Shown here: piece after piece, positions 5,427 to 5,507 of the stretch
Layout: every line of letters starts with the position of its first letter
Numbering within the stretch: position 1 is the stretch's first letter
Origin: Candidatus Rifleibacteriota bacterium
Lineage (GTDB): Bacteria; Vulcanimicrobiota; Xenobia; Xenobiales; Xenobiaceae
DNA: 5,507 bases
Direction: 5' to 3'
NCBI GenBank assembly: GCA_900772775.1
Contig: CAAGRW010000181.1
Span: 1 to 5,507, forward strand
The notes under the pieces: model-generated
What the model was told of the DNA's origin: nothing
The model's database searches: none
The model's input: the letters and a program-made list of their open reading frames with translations, nothing else
Made by a program: the position numbers and the translations under genes

Positions 5427-5455
5427 ATTATACAGCAAAAACTCGGTAGTTAGAA
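5427..5455 (-). promoter_or_regulatory. Likely promoter of the CDF transporter gene
   Basis: On the minus strand a perfect TATAAT (5432-5427) lies 83 bases before the start codon. The hexamer at the normal -35 distance is TTCTAA (5455-5450), a poor match, so the promoter may be weak or need an activator. The rest of 5344-5507 is AT-rich and shows no gene. The 5' leader contains a stray GGAGG (5407-5403) inside a possible three-codon ORF. Confidence 0.5.
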
Positions 5456-5507
5456 GAAAATTTTGGCTAAAAATTAAATTTGTTAGCTCTAAATTTAGTC
5501 AATTTGT

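Overview
This is a chromosomal window from a bacterium of moderate-to-low GC. It carries housekeeping genes plus an intergenic region of about 640 bases that holds at least one structured RNA gene. Lineage cannot be fixed from the sequence alone. A csaB-type pyruvyl transferase, an L10 leader with attenuator, and an rplJ-rplL pair detached from rplK-rplA and rpoB-rpoC would fit a Gram-positive-type or Cyanobacteriota/Vampirovibrionia-like genome; this is inference and weak.

Layout. On the plus strand, bases 1-1540 hold the 3' part of a CsaB-family polysaccharide pyruvyl transferase. It is translationally coupled (ATGA overlap) to a small multi-pass membrane protein of unknown family. The unit ends at a long hairpin with a T tract (1601-1680), which may also be the 3' part of a small RNA because a TATAAT box lies just before it. 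Everything from about 1754 to the right end reads on the minus strand. Listed in transcription order from the right, these are: a cation diffusion facilitator (CDF) metal exporter (4366-5343); the rplJ-rplL ribosomal stalk operon with its own promoter, L10 leader, attenuator and terminator; a Nudix hydrolase; thioredoxin trxA with a strong terminator; and an independent non-coding RNA of about 235 nt (about 1820-2057) with its own promoter and two successive terminator signals.

The main discovery candidate is that RNA. It has a TTGCAT-17-TATCAT promoter, complementary ends, several internal hairpins and a T tract. Two short motifs match E. coli 6S RNA in the same order and with similar spacing (GAGCCGAUAU, then CUCCGCG). 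I call it a probable divergent 6S RNA. Its putative pRNA template sits in a hairpin loop, and its closing stem has two mutually exclusive forms.

Functionally, the minus-strand genes are translation and homeostasis functions: ribosomal stalk with L10 autoregulation, nucleotide clean-up, thiol redox and metal export. The plus-strand pair belongs to the cell envelope. Several visible switches control expression: an L10-responsive terminator/antiterminator before rplJ, a strong terminator after rplL, another after trxA, and possible 6S RNA control of RNA polymerase.
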